Source: Brachionus koreanus (lineage: Eukaryota; Rotifera; Eurotatoria; Ploima; Brachionidae). Taken from it: a stretch of DNA of 64,000 nt. The stretch spans positions 1,907,377 through 1,971,376 of the forward strand of contig PJRA01000011.1 in assembly GCA_016987375.1 (NCBI GenBank). The letters are read 5' to 3'. Positions within the stretch are counted from its first letter, which is position 1; every line of letters starts with the position of its first letter. The notes under the pieces were generated by a model. It was not told where the DNA came from and made no database searches. It saw only the letters and a program-made list of their open reading frames with translations. Below are positions 46,601 through 60,594 of this stretch, piece by piece. The translations under genes and the position numbers were made by a program.

Positions 46601-49600
46601 TAAAGAAAAAAGTTTTTTTTTTCTTTTTTATTTTTTATTATTTCAAAGGTAAAAATAAAATTGTTTTAATTTTTAAAACCTAAAAAAAAATGATAAAAAT
46701 TATAATAAACATCGCATTTAGAGTTTTAATTTTGGAATTATTCTAATTTCGGTATTTGTCAAATGTTAACCTGTTATACAATTGAACGAGGCCGAAGCTT
46801 AATTTTATTACTTTAGTTTTATGGTCCAAGCGTGACATTTAGAATATTTATTGCCGACAATTTTGATTTAATGTCACTAGTCCGAGTCGGAGTGTTAATT
46901 ATACCCAATGAGATAATTTAATATGAGCTTTGGCTAATTTAACAGAGCTATTTGAATTTTGATATTTAAAAATTTCTTGATAAAAGTCTTATTTATTTAA
47001 ATGATTAAGAGGATAATTTTTTAAACTTTATTTTTTTCTCGAACACTATATGTGATTATTAATTTTTGAAATAAAATTTAAATATTTTCATTTATTTCCA
47101 TAAAACTAATTTTGTATAGTTGTTTTTTTAGATAGAAAAAGCATCGCAATACTTTGAGAGCCACGAATTTGATACCCATTATACCTGAGCGCAAGTATGC
47201 AATTAGAACGCTAATTTACAATCGTTTTGTCCTATCTTAAATATAAATCGTGTTGCTAATATGAGATTTAGCTATCGAATTTCTTTTCTAAAAAACTTGT
47301 TTTTGTTTTATAGACTAGAATAAGTTTCAATGACCATGCAACAATAAAAGTTTATCAATTCTAATAGCAAGATAAGCTCTTGTTTTTCTAACATTTAAAT
47401 TCATTAATTAGTTCACAGTCTATTAGAATTTTTGTTCAACTTGGAAACAGATTACCATGGCTTTTTGCTTTCTCTAATTATCAATCAATGACTCATGCTT
47501 ACTTTTTTGTTTTATCATTCGATACTTTTTGATATGATTTTTTTTATGTTTCTAATTCTACTGCTTGGTATTTTATAATTTAATTATTTATTTGATAAAC
47601 ATTGAAAAGATTTTATTTAGTTGATAAGTATTTCTTGACTATACACTTACACACTGCAGCAGGGTGATTGGAATTTTGAAGTACTCACCTTTAACAAAGT
47701 CAACCAAATCCTTTGTTTAATGAAATTAACTTTAGCTTTTTGATCGAGTTCACTAAAATTAAGGATTAGCTTTAAACTAATTTTCGTGTTTTAATTAGCT
47801 ATAGGTCAAAATAAAAAAGGCTATTTGTCTACAAAATATTGGACCAACATCGTGACTAAATTAGTTTATCAAAATTTTTACAAATAATCGTAGTTACGGT
47901 AATTTTAAAAGACAATAAAACTTTTAGATAGATAAATTAAATAATTAAACTGAAATAAAAAAAATTTAGTAACAGAGAGAGAGAGATCAAATAAAACTTG
48001 AATTTTCAGATCAGATCAGATTTTTTTCCAGATTTTATTTAAAAGAATCAATTTTATATGCAGAGTATTTATTGATAATGTTTAAAGAATAGAGTATGCT
48101 TTAAAATTCAAATTATCATTTTGGTTTGACTAACCTTTACGGTTTCTCCTAAGCGTATGAATGTAACTGGTTTTTAAAATTTTTATTTAATTTCAATTTA
48201 AAAGCTTTTTTTTTTTATTATTTATTTCTATTTAAAGGTTATTGTATTTAAATGTTAAATTTAGTACAAGTGATTGCATGGCAAAGATAATTTAGCTTCA
48301 GCTATATTTAACTAGAAATGATTCGAAGCAATTTTGAAAGTTAGGAATATGCAATAGCTTCTATTTTTCATATTTCTTATTTATCTAAAATTGACATTTT
48401 AAAATAAGAAAAAAATATCTTTTTGCATAATTTTTTTTTTGTTTTAAAAAACCTAGCATATTTAAGTGTAGTTTGAGAATTGAAAAAAATATTAACTTGG
48501 CTAGTTGTTAGAAAATAGTTTTGTTTAACTTTAAGTAAACATCAACAAAATCTCTGAATCTGCATGTTAAAAATAGCAATATCTAATCAAAAGTATGTGG
48601 ATAAAGATACAGTGGTAACTAGTGACAACACTCACTTTATTGCAGATAAAATTGAATAAGAAATATCCACGTTAAAGACAAGATTTGAGAGGTTAGATGA
48701 TAAAATTGAATTCAAATATTGGCCACAGATAACCACTACAAATTTTTTTATTATTATATTGAAATTTTAATAGATAAAAATTCATAATTTTGGTTTTTTC
48801 TAATTTTTTTTATCTTAGCGTTGTTCGGAATTTAATTAAAAAAAACTTCAAGCATTTATCGCATTTTGTACGATTTGTATTTGAAATTTTAAACCGAGCC
48901 GGTGTATTGTTTAGATAAGAGGCAAAGTTCTAATTTAAAATTTAATTGGAAATTTTCAACAAGCTAAGAGCCTGTTTGTTTGCCCAAAATTTAAAATCAA
49001 TATTTGCATTATCGAGTACAATTTAATTAACTAATATACAAACTAATGAGAAACTGTCTAATGTCCTAACGATTTGTTTTATATAATCCAAACTTTAGGA
49101 TTTAATTTGTAAAATATCACTCTCCAAAAGATTAGATATATCAAATTTAATAATAAAAAATAAAAAAACTATAATAAAGAAAAAAGATTTGTAGTTAATT
49201 GCGATTTATTCGCGGACCTAAAGCCCACCGTTTAGAAGAAACAATTAATTTGGTGGATTAACACATTTTTGTATTTTTTTTGTTCAAAAAAAATTTGTAT
49301 ATCCATCGAATACGAGATAAATAAATTTCAATCATAAAATTTTGTTATAGATTTGGGAATATGTTGAAATTGAATAGCGGAAGCAGCAGCTCAATTCATT
49401 GAAAACAAACTGGTCTTAATTGTCCACTGTTTGTCCATTAGAACCCGTGTCTATATTTTTTTCTTCATTGTTTTCCTATTCATCTATCTGATATTCAGGT
49501 TAATCCGAATACAAATAACAAACTTCGGATAGCTATTATCGAAAGAACATTTTATTTTTTTTTTAAATTTTAAAAATTAGTATAAATTTTGCTTTAAAAA

Positions 49601-50340
49601 AAGACCAAGATAATTAGCTATAACATGCTTTTTTGTCATTAGAGCAAAGTCATTGATAGCTTTTTAATATATTGATGTGTTAACAAGCTTAAGTTATTCA
49701 ATATGTTTGTTTGTCATCAAATTAGGGTCAACTTTCATTAGTCTAATTCAAATATTGGCAAATATTTTTCTTAACTCGATGGGTAATTTATCATAGAGCA
49801 TTTTTTTGCTCAAAAATGAAAGAATTTTTGATGCGCCTAGGGCCGAATTTAATTACAGTTTAAGCCCAAGGAAACTCAAATTGAACATGACAGGCCACTG
49901 AAACTATGTATTCGATGATAGAGAAATAAAAAGATAATTAAATTCAACAAATAAAATTCAAGCTAAACAGGTTAATTGTAAAAAAATAAATCAATTTTGA
50001 AATTTTTGTTTTGTTTTTTGATCAAAAGTCAATTTTTTTTTATCTATCTATGTATGTAGAAATTTTCTTTTTTTTTTTCTTTTTTTTTGTTGCCCAAAAA
50101 TGATTGATTCAGCTCCGAATGTTTTAAATTTGGAGAGAAAACAAAAATAAGAGAAACTATTTCGACTTTATAGTTCAATAATTAAATTTTATCTTTCCTA
50201 TTTCGATTTTAATTAAATTTTAAACCAAGATAATTTAAATTTTTTTAGATTAAACAAATAAAACGAAATTTAAACATTAGGAAAAAACTAATTCTAAAAT
50301 TGTATTTATTTTTTTTTTTTTTAGAATTTTTTAATGAATA
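43603..50340. other. 6.7 kb gene-free tract upstream of the PDZ scaffold
   Basis: No exon supported. It probably includes the promoter, any non-coding first exon and a long 5' intron of the PDZ gene. 45660-45880 is less AT-biased and contains the palindrome GGTTAATTAACC (45724-45735) followed at once by CCATGG. 47973-47986 is a short GA run. First coding exons of the PDZ gene could be hidden here. Confidence 0.4.
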
Positions 50341-50382
50341 TTTTCTAGACAAGACAAGGTGAACGAGCAAGCTAGGAACAAA

Positions 50383-53300
50383 ATGCAATCAATGGTTGAA
50401 GTCGTTTGTGTTGGTAACGGCTCCAACAAGTCATTTAACTCAGTTTACAATGATCCGGGTTTTTGCAAAATGGTGATTGTGCAAGACGATGATAAATTTC
50501 CATCGCCAAGACTATGTCTTTTGCGCCGTTGGCCCAATTTTGAAGGTGGTTTTGGTTTCAGCCTGTACGAGGATCTGATATCCTCAGGCGCTCTCAAAGT
50601 CCAAGAAGTAGTGAGACACAGTCCAGCGGAGGCCGGTGGCTTGCGAAAAAATGACGTCATTATCGAAATAAACAAAGAAAACATAGAACTTAAGTCATTT
50701 TTTCCACTGGTTGAAATCCTAAAAGAAGCGTTTAATCATAATGAAATGGAATTGCTGGTTCTTGCTGAACAAGACGCTCAATGGTACAGACTAAGAAACA
50801 TAACTGTTAATAACAATTTTCCCAATATTGAATACTGTGAAACGCCCTACTATGGTCATATACTGAAACCATTGGACTCAATAGCACATCAAGGAAGAAT
50901 GGGCAATTCACAAATTGAATTTCATTCAAGCACAGGCAAGCTATTTCGAACAACTTTAGTAATTGATAATGAGAGAGACTCTGTTTATCGCCGTGTCGAA
51001 GAGCTACCGTCTAACACGCCAGTCCAATCAGCCGATCAACCCATTCCACCACTTAGACCCGATGGTACATTTAGACATCCGGGTGGCGACATCGGCTCTG
51101 TTCGAGTCTACTACAGACGCGATCAAAGCTGTCAAATGCCTGTCACTGCCAAAGAAGAAGAAGTGCTGGCAGACTCGGGTCTTGGCACAATCAAGGATAG
51201 ACGTTCAACTCCAAATAACTTGAACAACACCACAATGAGCCCGTTTTCTACTTTGGGCAAGTCGAATGCAGAGACTGCTGTTGATTTGTTGCATGATAAA
51301 TGGGCTGATTTGATGGACAAGTATTTGGACGACAAATTTAGAAGTGTTTCTAGAGAAGAAAAATATGAGCGCCCTGACCGAGATAGCAGTGTTAAAAAAA
51401 GTCATGTGATTCGCTTGAATGATCCGAGTTCAACGATGCGTTCCAAATCACGCTCTAAATCACGTTGTCAGAGTCCAAACGATGCTTCATTTTCTTATCT
51501 GTACTCGGGTCGAGACGACTTTCAAACAACATCGGCTACTTCATTCAAAGACTTCAATAGGCAACAATCGCCATATCAAAATACACTTAATCGTGGTTCA
51601 CCACAAACTCAATCACACAATCGATTTACATCTCCACATCAAACTCTTCAATCGCCAGTTAAACAAAAATATCCCATACAAGTAACCAGTGGTCACAAAT
51701 CAAGGCCTCAAGTAGCTAGTCCCAATCAGCAAAGAGTTCAAAATCAAACAAGTAATATTTTTATATTTTATTCATTTTTACGTATTTTATTCAATCAATT
51801 TTTTTGCTAGATCTTTTTAAATAATTTTTCAATTTTTAATATTTCACGACTAGATTTTTAATCGGTTTTTTAACAAAAACAAAAGAAAAAAATTATTTTT
51901 TAAAATAGCTTATTTGACTTAAAATGGCCAATTTTAGCACCGATAAATAATAGAAAAAAAAGTTGTTAGACAAGTATACATTTTGGATACATGTGACCAA
52001 TATTTTGTTAAAGTTTTATATTTAACATTCGAAGCATCAATCATTTTTTCATGTTTTTTAATTCTATAATATCAACAAAAAAAAACTATAATAATCTTAA
52101 AAAGAATTATCATTTTTAAAGAAAATTTTAAAATTTACCTATCATAATTCATAATTTAAAAAAGATGTTTTTATATGAAATATGTATTTAAAAGATAAGA
52201 GGATTTAAAAATTTTTCAATTTTGGTGCTTAATAGTCAAGTAGTAGAACGATATATTTTATTAAGCTCAAAAAAATGAGCAAAAACGTCATTTCATTAGA
52301 GTACTGAATAATTACAAGTGACCAGTTCAATTTTTAATGCTTATCCTTTTTTACCAAACATTTTTTTCAATAATATGTCACACAATCGTTTAAATTTGAA
52401 CTTAAATTTTATTTTTTAAAAAATTAGGCTTTTTTTTCTAATTTAAAAAATAGATTTCATCACCACACCTTTTGTGACTACCTGGTCAAATAGCCAAAAA
52501 ATCCCAAACTAATTAATAGGAAAAAATACTAGCATACTTTGGCCTCTTTAATAAAAAAAAGAAAAAGGAGTTTAAAATGATCCTGTTAATTCATCCATTC
52601 AATGATTTAATAAGATGAAATAAAATTTTAAAATTGTTTTTTAACTCCAAAAATAATATAAAAATTTAAAACAAATATTTTAAAATCTAGTAACTTCATA
52701 CCAATATGATTCATCATATACAGCTACATCGAGCAAATATGATCCAACTAATCAATACACATACCAAGAACATAGCTATTCAAGTAATTATACTAGAGAC
52801 CCTAGTCCATCAGGGCCTGAAAAAACATACACTTATAAGAACTATAGCAGTGATAGTAGTGGTTTGACTAAGCCGAATTTAATTCAATATGAATACTCTA
52901 ATTCGTCATCAAATCAACTTGGATTCCAGCTGGACGAGAACGAAATCCGCAGCAAAGGTGTCTACTTTGTCAAAAGTATTGAGGCTAATTCGCCAAGTGC
53001 CATGGCTGGCCTCAAACAAGGTGACAAAATAACAAAGATAAATGGAAAATCAACTAATGGAATGAGTTACGAACAATTCTGTGACGAAATTGTGATTGCA
53101 CAACAGCAACAATTAAAGAACAACATGATACATTTGATGGTTATGCGCAAGTCAGCCAAATCAAGTGCCATCGGTTCATATTCTAGCATTACCAAGAGTG
53201 GCACTACTGTGCTTCCAATTAAAAATTATTCCAAAGATAAAAGCTCAAGTTTTGTTGATGAAGGATATGGACCCGATTCGGCCACTTCGTCCACTACTAC

Positions 53301-56300
53301 TACTGCTGCTATTAGTTCTTCATCGAACAAAAATTTAATTAGCTACGTCAAAGTAACCTCGCCCAATGGTAAGACACAAGTCAACACTAACCATACTAAC
53401 AAATAGTTTACTAATCCAACTAACTAACTTTTAGATCAATTAATCAATGACCACTTAGCCTTAATCCTAAACTAATTAACACTTTTAGATTTAATTAATT
53501 TGAAACTTAATGCTTGTGACTAATTTTTTGTTTGTTATTTTTATAGACAAAAAATATTTAATTTTTTTAATATTTATTTATTTTTTTAAAGAAGATAAAA
53601 CAACTTATAAATTGGCAGAGAGTGTAGAGATCATTCCGTACACTGCTTATGAGTCAGATGTCAAACCGCTAAATGTTATTTATGATTCAGTAGTTAACGA
53701 GCCAGAAGTTGCTCGAGAGAACAAAATTGTACCTCAGCCATCCGAGAGCACCCCTATTGTAGCTAATGTGCTCGTTCAAAAGTACGAACGGGAGCTAAAA
53801 GAGAGAGAGTTGAGGGAGCAAGAAGAGCGTGACAGAGAAAAAAAAGATAGAGAAGCTAGAGAAAGATTGGAATTTGAACAAAAAATGAGAGAGCAGAGAG
53901 AACGCGAATTGCAGGAGCAGAAAGAACGAGAGGAAAGAGAGACTAGAGAAAGATTGGAATTTGAACAAAAAATGAGAGAGCAGAGAGAACGAGAGGCTAG
54001 AGAAAGAGAAGAATTCGAGTTAAGACTTAAAGAGCAAGAAGAACAGGAAAGACTTGAGCGTATCGAGAGAGAAAAGGAGCTCAAAGAAAAAGAAGAGCGT
54101 GAGAAAGAACAACGTGATAGAGAACGAGAATTGGCTAGAATGGATTTTGAGAAAAAAATTCGAGAACAACGAGAACGTGAAGAACGAGATGCTTCTGAAG
54201 CTCAAGCTGCACTTGCTGCTCTAACAACAATTATTGTAACAGACAATCAAGACGGCAACAATTCTAACAAAAAACTACTACAAGTACAAGACGAAATAAC
54301 AACAACATCGACCACTAATCAAGTGTATCACGTTGAAACCGAAGATCGTCACGAACTAATCAATCAAGTTACTTTAGAGCCAAATAATGAAATGATAGTT
54401 ACTGATTATCATGCTACATATGTACCAGAGGATGATAGTGTTCAATATGACAGTTCAAGTCAAATATCAAATGAGGAAGAACATCGTAGACAAATAGCAG
54501 GTAATTACATTAATACATTAATAAATAATGTGATGCAAAATAACGATAAAGAGAAAAACGATGATTCATTTAATTTGTCATCGTACAAAGTTAAGCCTTT
54601 GAGTGATGATTTATTGCATTTGATTGACTCGAATAGTTACGAGACTGGCACCAACGAAGATGTGTACTATAAGCGAAAAGTATACATATTTGAAAAAGAA
54701 GGACAGTCAATTGAGCCCGGCTTTAAACAGCCGAGTTTGGCTCAAATAATACAAAGCTTGAATAAAGGTCTTGACTTGAGCATTAGTGAATCTAGTGAGG
54801 CTAACTCGATGCAGGAGAGCTATGCTCCGCCTTTTTCAATAGGTATACGCTTAAGACAAAAAGCTAATCCACTCGAGATTGGCAATCATGTGATCAGCTA
54901 TGTCGAGCCGGCTAGCTTGGCCGACAAAGCTGGTCTTAAGCAAAATAGTCGACTTTTGAGCATAAATGAAACTAGCTGCGATGACAAAACTCATGAGTTT
55001 GTTGTTTTCTTTCTTAACTATGTACTTAGAAAAAATTCATGCACTAAACTAGCGTTGTGTGTTGAGGAGCCCATTAAGTTAGAGCAAATAGCTAATAAAC
55101 AGCAAATAAATTACATAAATGAATCATATCGCATTGAGAACGCAAATCTTAAGGCCATTATTAGGAACATATTGACAGGCGAAGAGTTTACACCGGTTAG
55201 CTATGGTCCTCTCGAAAACATAAAGCAAATAGTCCGAGAGGCCAAACAAGTACCGTCTAATGATAGTGAGTATCATGAACTGGAGACCATGGTCTCCAGG
55301 CCAGCGCCGGTTATAGACTCGTCCGGCATCGAGAACCTCAAGTCTATTATAAGACAAATTAAGTATAGCTTTGAGCAACATGTGCAGACTGATGACGAAC
55401 TTGAAACACCCATTCATATTGACGCTCAGCTCAAGCAATCTCCTGATCGTCTCGATAATTTAAAAACTATTCTACAACAAGCTATTGATAGAAATGACTT
55501 TTATCTTAATAGTTCGCAAATTTTACTTCTAAGAGGTATTCTAATTAGATAAGTTCTATCAGTTGGCTAACATCTATCCTCTAAATTTTTCTCTCCTTAT
55601 GACATCTATCGTAGATTAACATCATTTGCTCTTGGTTAACTCTAAAACCAGTTTGCTTACATGTCTTGTATTGATTGATCAATTAATAATCTATTTTTTT
55701 TAAAATCATTTTAATAGCAAAAATTTTCATACACTTTAACAAATGACATACAGATAAAAGAGGTTTTTAAAAATAATAAATTTTTATTAAGATCAAAAAA
55801 TAATTTTAGAATACAAAAAAAAAAATTAATTTTGTTTTTTAATTTTTAAAAAATTGATCTTAAACTTCAAAAAACAAAATTTTTTAAAACATAAAATTTT
55901 TAACAATCTATCTTCCACGCGAATACTAATTGAAAAAAAAAAAAATTTAAATTTTTTTTTCTAAATTAGCTCATTTGTGTCAAATATTTAAATCTGTCAT
56001 TTGATTTAATTTTGCTATTTAAATGATAATATACTCTTTGTTTTTTTAGTCTAGTTTTAGGTCTATGATAAATAATCTTTAAAATTATTATTTAAAAGAA
56101 TTTGATCGTCAACAAGAAGTGATGAATCAACTAGTAAATTGTATCAAACATCCCAAAATGCAGAGCAATCTTCAAACTCATCGTATATACAATCGTGAAT
56201 CGTTTTTTGGCTACGGAATGTCATTTCATCAAGAGCCAATATCACCATCGTTGCCAATTCACAAGCTTGTTTATCCAAGAATTGAAATAGAGCCTGATTC

Positions 56301-59300
56301 GCCAAGTGTTGATGCCGGACTCGAGACAAATCAACGCGTAGTAGCTGTTAACAATAGATATGTCAATGAAGATTTTCATTCATTGGATGATGTGGCACAA
56401 GAAATAGAGGAAAGCTACTATGACAAACAATACACTGACATAACTATAATGAGTGCCGATTTATGGTCTAGACTAATAAGTAATCCAATTTATGTAAGTG
56501 AAATAGTTAGAGTTAGTCCTGAGCCAGTTCAAGCTATTGAAAAGCCAGTCAGAGAATCGGCGATTGTCGAAGAGGTTGAACCTACAAAGGTTAGACAAAT
56601 TAGATTAGAAAGAACCTCTGCTGATAAACAATTCGGTTTTGACTGCAAAACTATTAAGCCTGAATTGAGATATGTAGCTAGCAATGTTCAGCCCAATCTA
56701 CCGGCTTATAGAGCTGGATTGAGAAACAATGATAACATTTTAGAAGTCAACGGTGAACCAATACACAAATTGGAACATGAAAAAGTTATCAAAAAAATCA
56801 AGTCCAAAGCTGATCAAGTTGATTTGCTAGTTGTATCTGATTTAGATGAATATTATAGAATAGTTAATTCGTATAAAAAAGAAGAGATAAAAATAGCCGA
56901 ATCACCAAAATCATCACATGCTGAGGTCAACATTGACTTGAGAGTTCCGAACTATGTTCATTATTATGAGGTTAGAAGAGATCCTGATTACAAAGGACTT
57001 GGAATTAGTTTGACACCTAGTGGTGTCATTAGTTATATTGAACCAAATTCTCCATCATATAAAGCTGGTCTAAAGAAGGACCAGCGTTTTGTAGAAATTG
57101 ATGGTCTCAATGTTAGCAACAAAACAAATCAAGAGATTTCCAACATAATCAAAGGAAAAGACAGTTTAGTAATTGGAGTCATTGACATTGATGATGAAGC
57201 TCAAAAAGATTTTGAAGATAGCAATGTTTCTAAGTTGCCTTCTGAGGTGATCATTGGCTCAGTATCATCTTCGACAGGAAAAAGAATTCAAGGTATTTAT
57301 TTATTATTTAGGTTTTTTTTTATTTATAGGTTAAGTTTCACTTAAAACTAAAATTTAACACTCAAAGACATTCGAAGACTATTTTGAATTATTATGGCAC
57401 ATTTAAACATTTAAATGACTAGAAGAAAATTAATGAAAAAAAAAGATTAAGTCAAATTGAAGTTTAAATTTAAAAAAAAATTGAATAATTTTTGGATTGC
57501 TAAGGATTTAGTATGAAAAAAAATTGTCAATTGAGTGTTAATAATAAAAAAAAAAAAAACTAAAAAATTTGAAAAATGTTCAGGCTCAACAAATAAACTG
57601 ACCGGTAGTCAATCGAATTTGTCTTTCTTAAAGACCAAATTCGGCAGTTGTTTAGGCTTAAGCGACGATCGCACCAAAAAAGCTCACTCTCTAGGTATTC
57701 AATTTAAATCCATATTTGACTAATACTAGGAGCATGAATTTTCAATAAATCTAATAAAGCATGAATAGTTCATTAGGTTTTAAATTAAACTTTGAATTTT
57801 GAATTTATTTTAAAATTATTTTAGATCAATTAACAGGCTTTCGAGTTTGCAATTTGGTCAGACGACCAGACTTTGATGGCTACGGCTTTTCGATGAAAGC
57901 GAATGAAACAGGTCCGCACATGATTTCAAGCGTTGAGTCAAATTCACCTGCTGAACACGCGGGTCTTAGAGTGGACGACTTGATTATCAAAGTTAGTGAT
58001 CAGAATGTAGTTGGAGAGCGATACTCTAAAACAACTACGTTGATTAAAAACGAATGTGAAAAAGGATTTTTGAAATTAGAAGTAGTAGATCCTTTATCGT
58101 GTCCGAGCGAAATAAAAAAAACCCAACTTATTCCGCCATCAGGCTTTTCAACAATCAGTACGTCTTCTAAAGTGAGCAAAAAATCAGACAGTATCAAAAA
58201 TTTGAGAGAAATAACCAATGAAATGATTGATCAATCGTCACCAGGACGAAATAGAGCTGTGTCTGCTGACTCTGGTTCGGACAGAAAACGACCTTATTCA
58301 ATGACAGATTTAGACCGCATTCCAGGCAATTCAACAGTAAGATCAATTACATCAATTGGTACCACTGCTACTGGCTATTCACAATCAAATTTGGCCAATG
58401 TATCATCCAAATCAGTTGGTAATTTGACTTCAATTGGTCAAAACGAATTGCCCAAGTTTAAACGATGTGTTGTTCAATTAATTCCTGAATATCCAGAAGG
58501 ATTTGGCTTCACTCTGAACTCAAAAATAAAGCCAAAATACACCATATTCTCGGTGGATCCTGATTCACCTGCTTATGCTGCCAATTTGCGTCCCACTGAT
58601 GTTATTGTTGAAATAAACAAGAAAAATATTCGTCGATTGAAATTCGAAAAAGTCAAAAATATGCTGTCAGAATCAAAAGTTAATGGTCAAGTTGAAATTT
58701 TGGCTATAAGCAAAGAGGGATACATGTTTTTCAAGAACAAGAAAAAGAAATTTTCCTCAAGAAAATTGGTCACTACGGACAATACAGAGCTTCATACAAC
58801 TTTGGATGGTATAAGAACGAGGGCATCCTCGGCAAATAATAACCGAGTCTCCTCTGATAATGGTAACTATCACATATACATTTAAATTTTTCATTTGGAT
58901 CTTTCGAAAACATTTTTAATAGATAGAATTTTTATTTAATTTTTTAATTAATTATTCTAAATTTTTTGAAGATTGGAGATTTAAACCAAAATTAAAAATT
59001 TATAAATTCAAAAAAATTCAAAAAAATTCTTAGACATTCTTCAATTTTTTGTAAAATAGTAAAAAATATTTTAAAGAGTTAAAAATTTTAATTAAAAAAA
59101 AATTTATTTTAAATCACTTGGATTCAATGAAAAAAAAAATCTATATTGAAACAAAAAAGCTTAAAAATTCTAAAATAAATGAAAATGTTGAGTTTTTTTC
59201 TAAAAATTGTTTTGTCATATATAACCTAGAGTAAAAAAAAAATGGAAAATTTCTATTTAGTTTGATGCTAACCTAATTATTTGCACAAAGATGCACCTTA

Positions 59301-60594
59301 AAAATAATCGTTTGTTTAGATTAAAATCCTATGAAGCTCGAAAATCCAGTTATTAAAGAAAAAAAATAGAAAAGAAAAATAAATTTTTTTAATTTAAGAA
59401 GGAGACAAACGGGCACAATCAGTAGGAGCAGTTTATTCAAGACCTTCTACTGAGATTTCTTCAAGACCGCATTCAGCAACACCAACTCCAATGCCAACAT
59501 CAACTGATAAAGACTTGGACGATTTGATTTTTTGCACAGTAATCCGTTCTGAGCCGACCCAAAATATAGGCATGTCATTGACCAAATCCGAAAAAGATTC
59601 ACAGTCAAATTTCTATCCGAAAATAACTGATGTTGAGCGTGGCACTCCGGCTGAGCAAGCCGGCTTGATGGTTGGAGATATGATCATAGAAATAAATGGA
59701 AAATCAACACTAAACAAGCAAAATAAAGAATTGCGTCCATGGATCGAAGCAGCTGGCAATAAGATTGATTTAATTATCAAAAGAGATAAAAGCGTTGAGA
59801 ACAAATTGAGAGAAGACGCCAAAATAATAACTGAAACAGTTGTCGAAAATGCCGTGCAAAGAGTCGGATCACCAGGCTCAGTGCAACGTCTATCCAGAAA
59901 AGACAGCTATTCTCCAAAAGCTAGTGCTGAGAATTCGCCTAGACTGACTCATAAAGAGATTCACATGTCTAGCAGTAAACTTCAGGATTTTTCATTCGAG
60001 TCCTCATCATCTAAAAGCAACAAATCGCCAAAAACTCGCAACCAAAGCGAGCCGGCGCTTGAAGAAACCATCAGATCAGAGCACACTGTTCAATCATCAT
60101 CTCCAGTAAGCCGTAGATCTGCCTCTACATACACTTTGCCTCGAGATGCACCAATTCCACGCTTGTGTCGAGTCAGAGCTTATGAGGAAAATCTCGGCTT
60201 CACTGTATCTGGCTCCAAATCTGCTCCTGGTGTATTCAAAGTAACCGAAGTGGGAGTGCACTCGGCAGCGGCCAACAGTGGTCTTAGAAACAATGACTAC
60301 ATCATTGAAGTATCTGGCGTTAATGTGGAAACAATCAATTACACAGATTTAATTGCGTATATTCGCAAGAAAAAAGAAGAAGACGATTTACAATTGTTGG
60401 TTGCTGATCGCCAAACACTAGAATGGTACAAGAAGAAAAAAATTCCAATATCAAGTCAAGTTGTGCCCAAAATGCAATATATCGAAACACTATTGAAAGA
60501 AGAGCTTGAAAGAGAAATGGCCAATACTGACTTGGATCAAAGTGGTTTGAACAATAGCGAAAATTGTATGTTGATGTTATTTTATTTGTTTTAG
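50383..60594 (+). CDS. Scaffold protein with ten PDZ domains (NHERF/PDZK1-like)
   Basis: Cytosolic scaffold that should bind C-terminal peptides of membrane proteins. Exons: 50349(ATG at 50383)-51751, 52691-53368, 53592-55535, 56099-57292, 57584-57694, 57825-58862, 59399-60565 or to 60594; about 2500 aa. PDZ domains (residues from Met 50383): 39-140, 518-610, 1096-1175, 1361-1450, 1495-1588, 1615-1698, 1773-1856, 1976-2070, 2154-2242, 2361-2459. Carboxylate loops include GGFGFSL, QLGFQL, GLGISL, GYGFSM, GFGFTL, NIGMSL, NLGFTV. Residues about 744-885 are a highly charged Glu/Arg helix. PDZ7 and PDZ10 look most NHERF-like. All introns are phase 1. The start is uncertain because the frame is open to the acceptor at 50348. 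The 3' end is either TAG at 60592-60594, or donor T|GTATGT at 60566 joined to a tiny exon near 61534 (..YAINQ). Confidence 0.92.
51752..52690 (+). other. PDZ gene intron 1 (0.94 kb)
   Basis: Donor A|GTAATA, acceptor AAATCTAG, phase 1. AT-rich; nothing else recognised. Confidence 0.8.
53856..53991 (+). repeat. 87-bp tandem duplication in the PDZ-scaffold coiled coil
   Basis: A 49-nt stretch (begins CTAGAGAAAGATTGGAATTT) is identical at 53856-53904 and 53943-53991, a period of 87 bp (29 codons). At protein level ARERLEFEQKMREQRERE repeats as TRERLEFEQKMREQRERE, with a third diverged copy (MDFEKKIREQREREERD) at about 54140-54190. Confidence 0.9.
55139..55483 (+). repeat. Four short helical motifs after PDZ3
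   Basis: NANLKAIIRNIL (55139), LENIKQIVREAK (55211), IENLKSIIRQIK (55328) and LDNLKTILQQAI (55451) fit one pattern, x-x-N-[LI]-K-x-I-[LIV]-[RQ]-x-[IA]. They are in frame within exon 3 and separated by acidic or Ser/Pro-rich spacers. Function unknown; possibly a repeated peptide ligand or short amphipathic helix. Confidence 0.7.
55536..56098 (+). other. PDZ gene intron 3 (563 nt)
   Basis: Donor G|GTATTC, acceptor TTTAAAAG, phase 1. AT-rich with poly-A/T runs; nothing else recognised. Confidence 0.8.
58863..59398 (+). other. PDZ gene intron 6 (536 nt)
   Basis: Donor G|GTAACT, acceptor AATTTAAG, phase 1. AT-rich; nothing else recognised. Confidence 0.8.
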
